64,000 nt of DNA from Leptotrichia wadei (GCF_007990445.1 NZ_AP019841.1:744001-808000), one strand, 5' to 3'; positions 15,912 to 24,817 are shown, numbered from the stretch's first letter. Made by a program: numbers and translations. The notes: a model not told the origin generated them from the sequence alone.

Positions 15912-17060
15912 ATGTACATAGATCCAATAATAAAAGGAATAGAAATATCAGATATAAGAAAAATTCACGAAAGATTGTCGGCTTATAAAAATGTTATAAA
16001 TATGACAATTGGAGAGCCAGATACAGATGCACCGCAAAAGGTGAAAGAAGCAGTTGCGTATCATGCGTTAAATAGTCCTATAAAATATTCGCCAGTAGGT
16101 GGGATTCCAGAATTAAGAGAAAAAATTGCAAAATTCTATAATGAAACTTTTGGTGGAAATTATAAAAAAGATAATGTTTTAGTTACAGTTGGTTCAACTG
16201 AAGGATTGTCTTCTACGCTTAAAACAATTTTGGCAAAAGGGGATGAAGTTCTTATTCCAACACCAGCATATGTTGGGTATGAGCCATTAATTACAGTTTC
16301 ACAAGCTAAAACAATTTTTATGGATTTAGAAGAAAATAATTTTGTTTTGACTGAAAAAATCTTGGAAAAATATGTTACAGAAAAAACTAAATTAATAATT
16401 TTGACTTATCCAAATAATCCTTCAGGAATAACACTTCCAGAGGAAGAAATGATAAAAATTGTTGAATTTTTGAAGGATAAAGAAATTTATCTTTTAAGTG
16501 ATGAAATTTATGCTCAAATTGCATTTGAAAAATTCACTTCGTTTGCAAAATATAGCGATATTTTGAAGGAGCAATTGATAGTTGTTAATGGTTTTTCAAA
16601 ATCACATTCGATGACAGGATACAGATTAGGTTATACGATTGCTAGTGAAAATTTACAGTCACAAGTGAAAAAAATTAGCCAATATACAGTTACAAGTGCT
16701 TCGACATTGTCACAATATGGAGCAATTGCAGCATTAGATTACTGTTCAGACACGACTGAATTGTCAGAAATTTACAAAAAAAGAGTTTACTATTTTGTGG
16801 AAGAATTGGAAAAATTAGGATTTAAGTGCTTGAAGCCTAAAGGGGCATTTTATGTGTTTGCGACATATAAAACGATTGATAAGTTTAAAGATGTGGATTC
16901 TTTTGATTTTGTCTTGGATTTATTGGAAAAAACAGAATTGGCGATAGTTCCTGGGGTTACATTCCAAGTGGAAGGATATTTGAGATTTTCGATTGTGCAT
17001 AACTTGCCTGTGTTGGAAGAAGCGATTGCGAGATTGAAAAAATATATTGAATCTAAATAA
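15912..17060 (+). CDS. PLP-dependent class I/II aminotransferase
   Basis: 382 residues, fold-type I aminotransferase of the aspartate/aromatic group; relatives include PatA-type N-acetyl-diaminopimelate aminotransferases and broad aspartate or aromatic aminotransferases. Landmarks: GEPDTDAP (34-41) at the substrate loop, TYPNNPSG (165-172) with the cofactor-contacting Asn, SDEIY (196-200), and the cofactor lysine K230 in NGFSKSHSMTGYRLGY. I chose ATG 15912 (MYIDPIIKG) because AAAGAAGG lies just upstream and the longer frame from TTG 15867 begins at the predicted transcript start. Substrate cannot be fixed from sequence alone. Confidence 0.88.
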   Translation: MYIDPIIKGIEISDIRKIHERLSAYKNVINMTIGEPDTDAPQKVKEAVAYHALNSPIKYSPVGGIPELREKIAKFYNETFGGNYKKDNVLVTVGSTEGLSSTLKTILAKGDEVLIPTPAYVGYEPLITVSQAKTIFMDLEENNFVLTEKILEKYVTEKTKLIILTYPNNPSGITLPEEEMIKIVEFLKDKEIYLLSDEIYAQIAFEKFTSFAKYSDILKEQLIVVNGFSKSHSMTGYRLGYTIASENLQSQVKKISQYTVTSASTLSQYGAIAALDYCSDTTELSEIYKKRVYYFVEELEKLGFKCLKPKGAFYVFATYKTIDKFKDVDSFDFVLDLLEKTELAIVPGVTFQVEGYLRFSIVHNLPVLEEAIARLKKYIESK

Positions 17061-17095
17061 AAATAGAAATTAATTTTTTAAATTTTGGAAAATTT

Positions 17096-17140
17096 GTTTG
17101 GTAATCTTGTATAAATGATGGGATTACCAAATTTATTTTT
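17096..17140 (+). terminator. Terminator after the aminotransferase
   Basis: TTTGGTAATC pairs perfectly with GATTACCAAA across a 15-base loop and is followed by TTTATTTTT. Confidence 0.8.
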
Positions 17141-17178
17141 AATTAAAGTGAAAAAATTTTATGGAAAATGGAGATGGA

Positions 17179-18612
17179 ATGGAAAATAAAGAGAAAAAAA
17201 TTTTAAGAAAAGGTGATAAAATACAGCTGAAAATAGCAGGACTTAATACGAAAGGTCGTGCGTACGGTTTTTATGGAGATGACGAAAATCGTATTTTTCC
17301 AAATATAAATGCGGCTGAAGGGCAAATTGTTGAAGGAATTTTTGTGAAGAGAAGAAGAAAGTATGAATTGATTCGATGTGAAATTATTGATTTTGCAGGA
17401 AGAAAAAATGTGATTTATGACGAAATTGCTAGACAAAATGGTGGTTGTAATTATCAGTATTATTCATATGATGAACAACTTGCGATGAAAAATTCTAACA
17501 TTGAAAAAGAGGTGAAGAAAATTGCAAAATATGATTTTACTTTTGAAGAGCCGGTTAGAAGTGTCGAAGTAGAAAAATATCGAAATAAAATGGAATTTAG
17601 TTATGGAAATGCTGTGAAAGACGGACCTATGATTTTGGGACTTCATAAACAAAACAGTTTTCATGATATTGTTGAAGTAGATGGATTGAAATTGATGGAT
17701 GATAACTTTAATAAAATTTATGTTTTTTGTAATGAATTTTCAAAAGCGACAGGGCTGGATTTTTATCATAGATTGGATCATATTGGCTTTTTTAGGAATT
17801 TGGTTATTAGAAAAGCGGATTTTACGAAACAAATTTTAGTAAATATGGTTACGACAACTCAAATTGAAGATGAGAAAAAATTGGAATTTCAAAAAGGTTT
17901 AGTTGAAGGATTGTTGGCTTTGGAGCTTGAAAATAGGTTTAAAATAACAGGGATTTTACATACATTTAATGATAATTTTTCTGATTCGGTTGTTTCTGAA
18001 AGTGAGGAAATTCTTTTTGGAAAAAGAGATTTGGAAGAAGAAATTTTAGGATTAAAATTTAAAATTAGTCCGTACAGTTTTTTTCAAACAAATTCAAAAA
18101 CAGTGGAAAAATTATATGGAAAAGTATTGGATTATTTAGATGAAATTGATGGGGAAAATATTCATAATTCAGTTGTTTTCGATTTATTCAGTGGAACAGG
18201 TACGATTGGACAGATAGTTTCAAAGAAGGCGAAACAAGTTTATGGGATTGAGCTTGTAGAAGAGGCTGTTGAAAAAGCAAATGAAAATGCAAAATTGAAT
18301 GGTATCGAAAACGCACATTTTATCGCAGGAGATGTTTTTGAAAAATTAGATGAGTTTGATAAAAATGGAATCAAGCCAGATATTATAATTTTGGATCCAC
18401 CTCGTGCAGGTGTTGGTGAAAAGACGCTTAATAAATTACTGAAATACGATGTGAAGGATATAATTTATGTGTCTTGCAATCCGAAGACATTTAATATAGA
18501 TTTGAAGGTTTTACAGGAAAATGGGTATGAGCTGGTGAAGATGGTTACGGTTGATATGTTTCCAGTTACGCCACATATGGAGGTTGTGTCGAGATTGAAA
18601 AAGTTAATTTAG
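17179..18612 (+). CDS. TrmA/RlmD-family RNA (uracil-C5)-methyltransferase
   Basis: SAM-dependent methylation of a uridine C5 in 23S rRNA or tRNA. An N-terminal TRAM-like barrel (KGDKIQLKIAGLNTKGRAYG) is followed by the Rossmann methyltransferase fold: VFDLFSGTGTIGQI (SAM binding), ILDPPRAGVGEKTL (motif IV) and YVSCNPKTFNIDL with the catalytic Cys. The 4Fe-4S cysteine cluster of RlmD-type enzymes is mostly missing: only the last Cys of the usual C-x5-C-G-G-C pattern remains, in NGGCNYQYYSYDEQ. ATG 17179 is preferred over ATG 17161 because TGGAGA lies at good spacing before it while 17161 has no visible site. Which uridine is modified cannot be told. Confidence 0.88.
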   Translation: MENKEKKILRKGDKIQLKIAGLNTKGRAYGFYGDDENRIFPNINAAEGQIVEGIFVKRRRKYELIRCEIIDFAGRKNVIYDEIARQNGGCNYQYYSYDEQLAMKNSNIEKEVKKIAKYDFTFEEPVRSVEVEKYRNKMEFSYGNAVKDGPMILGLHKQNSFHDIVEVDGLKLMDDNFNKIYVFCNEFSKATGLDFYHRLDHIGFFRNLVIRKADFTKQILVNMVTTTQIEDEKKLEFQKGLVEGLLALELENRFKITGILHTFNDNFSDSVVSESEEILFGKRDLEEEILGLKFKISPYSFFQTNSKTVEKLYGKVLDYLDEIDGENIHNSVVFDLFSGTGTIGQIVSKKAKQVYGIELVEEAVEKANENAKLNGIENAHFIAGDVFEKLDEFDKNGIKPDIIILDPPRAGVGEKTLNKLLKYDVKDIIYVSCNPKTFNIDLKVLQENGYELVKMVTVDMFPVTPHMEVVSRLKKLI

Positions 18613-18764
18613 TAAGAAATTGACTGGAAAAGGAATTATTGATATTGACATCTGATTTTAGGACAATAGTGAGTGAAAATGCAAAAACTGGGTTTATTAA
18701 AGAAATTTTGAATAATTTTGAATTTATTGAGTTTTAGAGAATAAAAAGATGACAATAAAGAATT

Positions 18765-18869
18765 TATAGTAAAGCTGCTTTAAAACTGAACTCAAAGTTA
18801 TGGCTGTTTTACTTAAAACCTAAATTTATATGATTTTTAGCAGTTCAATTTTAAATAGGGTTCACTATA
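18765..18869 (+). mobile_element. TA-flanked miniature element, copy 1
   Basis: A 105-bp non-coding unit that starts TATAGTAAAGCTGC and ends GGGTTCACTATA. The first ~27 bp and the reverse complement of the end share TATAGT-x-A and TTTAAAA-y-TGAAC, so it has terminal inverted repeats with TA at both tips, as expected of IS630/Tc1-type miniature elements. Related copies occur at 34434-34539 (opposite strand) and 52886-52990, about 85 percent alike by eye. Confidence 0.8.
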
Positions 18870-18910
18870 ATATTGGAAATATTAATGAATTTGATAAATA
18901 TTAATTAAGA

Positions 18911-18942
18911 ATGCCGAATTATGAGATTCGGCAATTTTTTTC
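18911..18942 (+). terminator. Terminator before the metal ATPase gene
   Basis: TGCCGAAT pairs perfectly with ATTCGGCA over a six-base loop, followed by a T run. Confidence 0.85.
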
Positions 18943-18973
18943 AAAATTATTTATAAAAAAATAAAAATATTCA

Positions 18974-19002
18974 TTGACAACTTTTGATAAATGTAGTATA
19001 TT
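18974..19002 (+). promoter_or_regulatory. Promoter of the metal P-type ATPase gene
   Basis: TTGACA and TATATT with a 17-bp spacer, directly abutting the inverted repeat at 19003. Confidence 0.7.
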
Positions 19003-19026
19003 ATATATGAATATTTGTTCATATAT
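19003..19026 (+). promoter_or_regulatory. ArsR/SmtB-type operator
   Basis: ATATATGAA, six bases, TTCATATAT: a perfect 9-bp inverted repeat of the 12-2-12 type bound by ArsR/SmtB/CzrA metal sensors. It covers the transcription start region of the ATPase promoter, so a metal-free repressor bound here would block transcription. No ArsR-family gene is in this window. Confidence 0.7.
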
Positions 19027-19075
19027 TAGATTAAAATTAAAATTTATTGTAATAAATAAAAAGTTGGAGGTTGCC

Positions 19076-21247
19076 ATGAAAAGTAATGAATGTATGTTGT
19101 CTATCGAAGGGCTGGATTGTCCTAATTGTGCAGCTAAAATTGAGCGGAAGATAAATACTTTGGAGGGGATTAAAGAGGCTACCGTTGATTTTCTTGGGAA
19201 GAAAATAGTTGTTCTTGCTGATGAAATTTCTGAAAATGAGCTTGTTGAGCTTATTCAGACGGAAGTGGATAAAATTGAGGATGGGGTGAAAGTTTTTATT
19301 CCAAAAGTTCAGGCAGGGGAGAGTTCTTCTGAAGAGGAAGATACAGGTAAAATTAAGAAAAAATTGCTAATTGGCGGAGTTTTATTTGTATTGGGAATTT
19401 TTGTTCCAAAAACTTTATTTATTCCAAAACTTGCGGTATTTTTAGTAAGTTATCTTGTAATTGGTGGCGATGTTCTGCTTTCTGCATTTAAAAATATATT
19501 GAATGGGCAAGTTTTTGATGAGAACTTTTTGATGGCGATTGCGACTATTGGGGCATTTACTATTGGAGAGTATCCTGAAGGTGTGGCTGTTATGTTATTT
19601 TACCAGCTTGGCGAGCTGCTTCAAGGGATTGCGGTTAATAATTCCAGAAAGTCCATTGTTTCGCTTATGGACATACGACCTGATTATGCCAATATTAAAG
19701 TTGGAGAAGGAATAAAAAAAGTTTCGCCTGAAGAAATAAAAGTTGGAGAAATTATTGTGGTAAAACCGGGGGAAAAAGTTCCTTTGGATGGGAAAATAGT
19801 GAAAGGCGCTTCGACTTTTGATACTTCGGCTTTAACTGGGGAATCATTGCCAAGGGAAGCAAAGGCTGGAGATGATGTTTTAAGTGGATTTATAAATAAA
19901 AATGGGCTTATAGAAATTCAAGTTGCAAAAGTGTTTTCTGAATCAACTGTTTCAAAAATACTTTATTTAATGGAAAATGCTGGAAGCAAAAAATCAAAGA
20001 CAGAAAATTTTATAACAAAATTTGCAAGATATTATACTCCAGCAGTTGTTATTACAGCATTAATTGTGGCAATATTTCCTCCGTTATTAATTCAAGGTGC
20101 AACTTTTTTAGACTGGATTTACCGTGCTTTGATATTTCTTGTAGTATCTTGTCCTTGTGCTTTGGTTATTTCTATTCCTTTAGGATTTTTTGGCGGAATT
20201 GGCGGAGCTTCAAGACATGGGATTTTGATAAAAGGGACAAATTATCTGGAAGTTTTGAACGATTTGGAAAGTGTTGTTATGGATAAGACTGGAACTTTGA
20301 CAAAGGGAATTTTTAAAGTTACAGAGGTAAATGCTGAAAATAATATAAAAATTAATGATTTTGAAAATAATAAAACTGAATTGACAAAACCTTTATTATT
20401 AAAGTATGCTGCACATATTGAAAAATTTTCCAATCATCCTATTGCACAGTCAATCGTAGCAGAATATGAAAATTCTGTATCTAAAGTTGATGAAAATGTT
20501 GTAAAGGATTTTGAGGAAATTTCAGGATTTGGAATAAAAGTTAATATAAATAATCATCAGTTTTTGGCTGGAAATTCTAAATTAATGAATTTGGAAAATA
20601 TTACTTTTGATAAAAAAGAAAATTTAGGAACTGCAATTTATTTAGCGGCTGATGGAAAATATATTGGAAATATATTGATTTCAGACGAAGTGAAGGAAGA
20701 TTCGGCAAGAGCGATTAAAGGCATGAAGGAAAATGGAGTAAAGGAAATCGTGATGCTTACTGGCGATAATGAAGCCATTAGTAAGAATATAGCTGAGAAA
20801 CTTGGAATTGATAAGGTATTTACTGAATTGCTTCCGAATGAGAAAGTTGAAAAACTTGAGGAAATTTATAAAACTAAAAGCGAAAAAGGGAAAGTTGCTT
20901 TTGTAGGTGATGGAATAAATGATGCTCCTGTGCTTGCCAGAGCTGATCTTGGGATTGCAATGGGAGGAGCTGGAAGTGATGCGGCTATTGAGGCTGCTGA
21001 TGTTGTAATAATGAATGATGAGCCGTCTAAAATAGTGACAGCCATTAAGATTGCCAAGAAGACAAAGGAAATTGTATGGCAAAATATTACTATTGCATTT
21101 GCTATAAAAATAGTTGTTATGGCTTTAGGGCTTTTTGGTGATGCAACAATGTGGGAAGCTGTATTTGCTGATGTTGGAGTTGCATTGCTTGCTGTTTTAA
21201 ATGCTACGAGAGTTTTAAGATACAATCCAGAATCTTCAAATAAATAA
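19076..21247 (+). CDS. Heavy-metal P1B-type ATPase (CadA/ZntA-like)
   Basis: 723 residues; ATP-driven export of soft metal ions such as Zn, Cd or Pb across the inner membrane. An N-terminal heavy-metal-associated domain has GLDCPNCAAKIE with C15 and C18. Membrane helices follow, with CPC in SCPCAL, the transport-site signature of P1B pumps. Other landmarks are TGES, the phosphorylated Asp D403 in DKTGT, the HP motif in SNHPIAQS, and TGDN and GDGINDAP. ATG 19076 is chosen over the upstream frame because TTGGAGG lies 7 bp before it and the extra residues would precede the transcript start. The ArsR-like operator points to metal-induced expression. Zn/Cd is favoured over Cu by overall resemblance, not by a test. 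Confidence 0.93.
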   Translation: MKSNECMLSIEGLDCPNCAAKIERKINTLEGIKEATVDFLGKKIVVLADEISENELVELIQTEVDKIEDGVKVFIPKVQAGESSSEEEDTGKIKKKLLIGGVLFVLGIFVPKTLFIPKLAVFLVSYLVIGGDVLLSAFKNILNGQVFDENFLMAIATIGAFTIGEYPEGVAVMLFYQLGELLQGIAVNNSRKSIVSLMDIRPDYANIKVGEGIKKVSPEEIKVGEIIVVKPGEKVPLDGKIVKGASTFDTSALTGESLPREAKAGDDVLSGFINKNGLIEIQVAKVFSESTVSKILYLMENAGSKKSKTENFITKFARYYTPAVVITALIVAIFPPLLIQGATFLDWIYRALIFLVVSCPCALVISIPLGFFGGIGGASRHGILIKGTNYLEVLNDLESVVMDKTGTLTKGIFKVTEVNAENNIKINDFENNKTELTKPLLLKYAAHIEKFSNHPIAQSIVAEYENSVSKVDENVVKDFEEISGFGIKVNINNHQFLAGNSKLMNLENITFDKKENLGTAIYLAADGKYIGNILISDEVKEDSARAIKGMKENGVKEIVMLTGDNEAISKNIAEKLGIDKVFTELLPNEKVEKLEEIYKTKSEKGKVAFVGDGINDAPVLARADLGIAMGGAGSDAAIEAADVVIMNDEPSKIVTAIKIAKKTKEIVWQNITIAFAIKIVVMALGLFGDATMWEAVFADVGVALLAVLNATRVLRYNPESSNK

Positions 21248-21255
21248 TATAAACA

Positions 21256-21305
21256 AAAAAGTTAGAAGAATATATTCTTTTATGAATTGACTTCTAATTT
21301 TTTTA
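21256..21305 (+). terminator. Terminator of the metal ATPase gene
   Basis: AAAAAGTTAGAAG pairs with CTTCTAATTTTTT (one wobble) across a 22-base loop, ending in a T run. Confidence 0.75.
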
Positions 21306-21370
21306 TTAACATCAAAGTTTTTAAAATTTTTATTTTATTTTACAAAAGAAAAATTTATAAGAGAAAAAAT

Positions 21371-21399
21371 TTGCAAATACTTATAAAATTTGTTATCAT
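21371..21399 (+). promoter_or_regulatory. Promoter of the pyrimidine gene cluster
   Basis: TTGCAA and TATCAT with a 17-bp spacer; the leader to the pyrB start is only about 35 nt, leaving no room for a PyrR-type attenuator. Confidence 0.6.
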
Positions 21400-21440
21400 A
21401 AATTTAAGAAAGTTAAATATTGAAATTCAAGGGAGAGATA

Positions 21441-22373
21441 GTGGTGGAAAATATTATTTCTATGAATGATATGAAAAAAAAAGAAATTCTTGATATTTTA
21501 GAATTGGCACGAAAAATTGAAAATTGTTCGGAAGAGGAGAAATTGAAATTTTTGCATGGCAAAATTATTTCAACTCTGTTTTTTGAGCCAAGTACACGTA
21601 CTAAAATGTCTTTTGAATCGGCTGCAATGCGGCTGGGTGCTAAAGTTTTATCATTACCGCCTGTGGAACAGTCATCTGTGAAAAAAGGGGAGTCTTTTAC
21701 AGATACAATTAAAATGGTTGAGGCATACTCAGATGTGATTGTTGTAAGACACCCGTTTGACGGAGCTGCACGGCTTGCAGTAGAAACTTCAGAAAAGCCT
21801 GTAATTAATGCAGGGGATGGCTCTAATCAGCATCCTAGCCAAACTTTGCTTGATTTATATACAATTTTGGAGGAGAAAGGTACGCTTGAGAATTTGAAAA
21901 TTGCATTTGTTGGGGATTTGAAATATGGAAGGACGGTTCATTCACTGACAAGGGCACTTATGCATTTTAATCCGACAATTTATTTTGTAGCGCCGCAAAT
22001 CTTGCAAATGCCGGATTATTTACTGGAAGACTTGAAGGAAAAAAATATAAAATTTGAAATTCTGGAGGATTTTAGAGATTGCCTTGATAAAATTGATGTA
22101 TTTTATATGACTCGGATTCAGAAGGAGAGATTTCCAGATGTGGAAGACTATGAGAAAGTTAAGGGAATTTATGTTATAAATCGAAAAAATATTGTAGGAA
22201 AATGCAAAGATGATATGATAATTTTGCATCCTTTGCCAAGAGTTGATGAAATCGATAAAGATTTAGACAATACAAAATATGCTTTGTACTTTAAGCAGGC
22301 TAAAAATGGGATTCCTGTAAGACAGGCGATGATGATGGCTGTTTTAGGAAAGGATAAGGAGTTTTTTCTGTAA
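21441..22373 (+). CDS. pyrB: Aspartate carbamoyltransferase catalytic subunit
   Basis: Joins carbamoyl phosphate and aspartate, the committed step of pyrimidine synthesis. The carbamoyl-phosphate loop EPSTRTKMSFE, the SSVKKGESFTDT loop, the VVRHPFDGAA segment, NAGDGSNQHPSQTLLDLYT and the late HPLPRVDEI motif are all present. Start choice is uncertain: AAGGGAGAG precedes tandem GTG codons at 21441 and 21444, which I prefer over a TTG at 21420; an ATG at 21462 is a further option. It is followed 48 bp later by pyrI, so the enzyme is the regulated PyrB-PyrI type. Confidence 0.95.
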   Translation: MVENIISMNDMKKKEILDILELARKIENCSEEEKLKFLHGKIISTLFFEPSTRTKMSFESAAMRLGAKVLSLPPVEQSSVKKGESFTDTIKMVEAYSDVIVVRHPFDGAARLAVETSEKPVINAGDGSNQHPSQTLLDLYTILEEKGTLENLKIAFVGDLKYGRTVHSLTRALMHFNPTIYFVAPQILQMPDYLLEDLKEKNIKFEILEDFRDCLDKIDVFYMTRIQKERFPDVEDYEKVKGIYVINRKNIVGKCKDDMIILHPLPRVDEIDKDLDNTKYALYFKQAKNGIPVRQAMMMAVLGKDKEFFL

Positions 22374-22421
22374 ATTTATTATTTTTAGAATAAAAAATTT
22401 ATTTTAAGAAAGGAAGAGATT

Positions 22422-22913
22422 ATGTCTGAAGGAAGAGAATTACTGATACGGGCAATAAGAAATGGAATTGTAATAGATCACATCCCATCAGAAAAAGTTT
22501 TTGCAATTGTGGAAATCTTAAAATTAAAGGAATACAGCGAAAGGATAACAGTTGCAGCTAATATGCCAAGCAGTTCGCTTGGGAGAAAAGGGATTATTAA
22601 AATCGAGGAAAAAATATTGGAAGAAAAGGAATTAAATAATATTGCATTGCTAGCTCCAAATGTGACAATAAACATTATAGAAGATTATAAAGTTATTGAA
22701 AAAACAAAATTAGACAGGCTAGATAAAGTTATCGGACTTATGAAATGTGACAATCCAAAATGTATTTCAAATCACGAAAATATTGAAACAAAATTTGTTC
22801 GTATAAAAGAAAATCCTGAAAGTTCAGATGAAAGTATTCAGGATAAAAAGACAAGATACAAATGCTTTTATTGCGAAAAAGTAATTTTGGAAGATGAAAT
22901 ACAAATTCAGTAA
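22422..22913 (+). CDS. pyrI: Aspartate carbamoyltransferase regulatory subunit
   Basis: Binds nucleotide effectors and tunes PyrB. 163 residues: an N-terminal nucleotide-binding domain (IRNGIVIDHIPSEKVF) and a C-terminal zinc domain with four cysteines C109, C114, C148 and C151, the normal arrangement for contact with the catalytic trimer. The site AAGGAAGAG precedes ATG. In the cluster it follows pyrB directly and precedes an unknown membrane protein and pyrF. Confidence 0.95.
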   Translation: MSEGRELLIRAIRNGIVIDHIPSEKVFAIVEILKLKEYSERITVAANMPSSSLGRKGIIKIEEKILEEKELNNIALLAPNVTINIIEDYKVIEKTKLDRLDKVIGLMKCDNPKCISNHENIETKFVRIKENPESSDESIQDKKTRYKCFYCEKVILEDEIQIQ

Positions 22914-22941
22914 TAGGTTTGCTTGAAGAAAGGAAAATTTG

Positions 22942-23343
22942 ATGCCTAAAGTTATTATAGAATCAAAAATATCTTACAATGGTGGAAAAGATAATTTTAA
23001 ATTAAAAATAAACAATGAAAAAATTGAAGAAATAAAATCTGAAGGGAAAACAGAAATTGATGTAGATTATGGAGAACAAACACTCCAAATATCCAATAAT
23101 TTTTTAATGAAATCTCCTAAAAAATTTATAAATGTAGAATCGGAAAATCAGGAGTATAAAATAACGCTTAATTTTAAAGCATGGGGAATTGTGCTTGTTT
23201 TACAGATTATAATGGCAATATTAATTATAAGTCGGCATCAAGTGGCAATTTTTATTGCAATACTGATATTTATTTTAGAAATTTTAATTTTGATCTTTAT
23301 GGGAATGATTGAAATAAAAGAAGTTAAAAGAAAGGAAGATTAG
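22942..23343 (+). CDS. Unknown two-helix membrane protein inside the pyr cluster
   Basis: 133 residues, family not recognised. Residues 1-75 are a soluble strand-rich domain (KISYNGGKDNFKLKINNEKI, TLQISNNFLMKSPKKFINVE) reminiscent of small extracellular-type beta domains. Two hydrophobic helices follow (about 80-101 and 102-125) with a short charged tail. AAAGGA lies ahead of ATG 22942; a TTG three bases earlier is possible. It ends 3 bp before pyrF and starts 28 bp after pyrI, so it is certainly co-transcribed with pyrimidine genes, although nothing in its sequence ties it to nucleotide metabolism. Confidence 0.7.
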   Translation: MPKVIIESKISYNGGKDNFKLKINNEKIEEIKSEGKTEIDVDYGEQTLQISNNFLMKSPKKFINVESENQEYKITLNFKAWGIVLVLQIIMAILIISRHQVAIFIAILIFILEILILIFMGMIEIKEVKRKED

Positions 23344-23346
23344 ATA

Positions 23347-24087
23347 ATGGCTGGAATTGATAAAAGAGCAAAGGAAAGGATATTTGTCGCATTGGATTAT
23401 GACAATATGGAAGATGCAGAAAAACTGGTGGAAGAGTTAGGAGACAATATTTCGATGTATAAAGTTGGGCTGGAAAGCTATCTTAATACAGATGGAAAAT
23501 TAGTTGATTATTTGCATGAAAAAGGGAAGAAAGTATTTCTGGACTTGAAGTTTCACGACATTACAAATACTGTGAAAATGGCTTGTGCAAATGCTATTAA
23601 AAAGAATGTATTTATGTTTAATATTCACTGTTCAAATGGAAGCAAAACTATGAAGGAGGTTTCTGAATTAGTGAAGGAAAGTAATTCAGAAAGTCTTTTA
23701 ATTGGAGTAACAGTTCTGACAAACTTGGGAGAAAATGACATTTTTGAAATGTTCAGAAGTGAACTTAAATTAGAAGAAATTGTTTTAAATCTTGCTACGC
23801 TTGCCAGAAATAGCGGGATGCACGGAATTGTATGTTCGCCGCAGGAGGCAAAGGATGTGAAGAAAAAATTAGGAAAGGATTTTGTGACAGTTTGTCCTGG
23901 AGTACGTCCTAAATTTACACTAAATGCTAATGGAAAAAGCAATGATGATCAGACAAGAATTATGACACCATCAGATGCAATAAAGCAGGGAGTTGATTTT
24001 CTTGTAGTTGGGCGTCCAATAACTAAGGCTGAAGATCCTGTTAAAAGTGCTAGGCTGATTTTGGAGGAAATTTCAGAAGCGCTATAG
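23347..24087 (+). CDS. pyrF: Orotidine 5'-phosphate decarboxylase
   Basis: Final step of UMP synthesis, decarboxylating OMP. The catalytic Asp-x-Lys-x-x-Asp array is visible as DLKFHD (D66, K68, D71), with ALDYDN (15-20) at the substrate site and GVRP...DDQTRIMTP and GRPITKA near the phosphate-binding end. 246 residues is normal for the group 1 form. Begins 3 bp after the unknown membrane protein, and ATG has AAAGGAAGATT upstream. The 295-bp gap that follows holds no gene I can see, only a weak GTAACAA/TTGTTAC hairpin near 24268-24296. Confidence 0.96.
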   Translation: MAGIDKRAKERIFVALDYDNMEDAEKLVEELGDNISMYKVGLESYLNTDGKLVDYLHEKGKKVFLDLKFHDITNTVKMACANAIKKNVFMFNIHCSNGSKTMKEVSELVKESNSESLLIGVTVLTNLGENDIFEMFRSELKLEEIVLNLATLARNSGMHGIVCSPQEAKDVKKKLGKDFVTVCPGVRPKFTLNANGKSNDDQTRIMTPSDAIKQGVDFLVVGRPITKAEDPVKSARLILEEISEAL

Positions 24088-24382
24088 GATTGGATACTGA
24101 ATTTTGAAAATAAAAAGTAAAAGACAGCAGGTTTGCCCGATAAATAAAGAATTTTATTATAGAAATTTATTGAAAAATAATCTTGATAGTATGCAGACAA
24201 AAAAGAAATATAAATTATTGAATAGAATTAATGCAAATCAAAGATAAATGTATTAAAATAAAAACTGTAACAATAGTTTTGTAAATTTACTTGTTACGTT
24301 ATTAGTTAATCTTGTTTAAAAAATAAAAAAAAACAAAATTTTAGGCAAGAAATATTATAAATAAAAAAAGGAGATTGTAGTA

Positions 24383-24817
24383 ATGAAAAAAGGTTTATTA
24401 TTAGTATTGGGAATTTTGGGAGCATATCAGTTAGGATACAGTGAGAATATGGAAACAAAAGTTGAAAAGATTCAAAATGTGGAAGTTAAGCAAAATCAAG
24501 TTCAAACTCAGACTCATGTTCAAACTGAAGTAAATCCAGATAAGGCGAAAGAAGTAAAAGAGTTAGATGAGGAAGCAGAAGAAAATAATAAAGCAGGATC
24601 TGCTCAGGAAGTACAGCCTAAGAAAAAGGGAAAAAAAGAGAAAGAACCAAAGAAAGCCCCAAAAGAGCCGAAAGTAAAAAATTTGACACCAGCACAGGAA
24701 AGAAGGCTGGATGCCAGAACAAGAAAAAATAAAGAGAAAAAAATGACATTGGATGAAAAACTGGACTTTCAAATTTTGAAAATGGAAAGAGTATTAAAAA
24801 ATTTAGAAAAGTATTAA
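24383..24817 (+). CDS. Secreted Lys-rich coiled-coil protein, function unknown
   Basis: 144 residues. MKKGLLLVLGILGAYQLGYSE is a signal peptide, so the protein is exported. The middle is low complexity: Gln/Val/Thr-rich (QNQVQTQTHVQTEV), then Glu-rich, then Lys/Pro-rich (KKKGKKEKEPKKAPKEPK). The last ~35 residues form a charged helix (LDEKLDFQILKMERVLKNLEKY) likely to make a coiled coil. AAAGGAG precedes ATG. It lies between pyrF and pyrC on the same strand but has its own ~295-bp upstream gap. No family recognised; the small helical exported character resembles other fusobacterial envelope proteins. Confidence 0.7.
   Translation: MKKGLLLVLGILGAYQLGYSENMETKVEKIQNVEVKQNQVQTQTHVQTEVNPDKAKEVKELDEEAEENNKAGSAQEVQPKKKGKKEKEPKKAPKEPKVKNLTPAQERRLDARTRKNKEKKMTLDEKLDFQILKMERVLKNLEKY

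Noticed and set aside
18639-18737. A 32-codon frame from TTG (ILTSDFRTIVSENAKTGFIK...) after AAAGGA
   Set aside because: It lies between a gene end and a miniature element, has no recognisable family and could equally be random in this AT-rich sequence.
21400-21440. PyrR- or UTP-controlled attenuator before pyrB
   Set aside because: The leader is about 35 nt and has no hairpin with a T run.
24268-24300. GTAACAA/TTGTTAC hairpin as a pyrF terminator
   Set aside because: The stem is AT-rich with a large loop and no T run follows.
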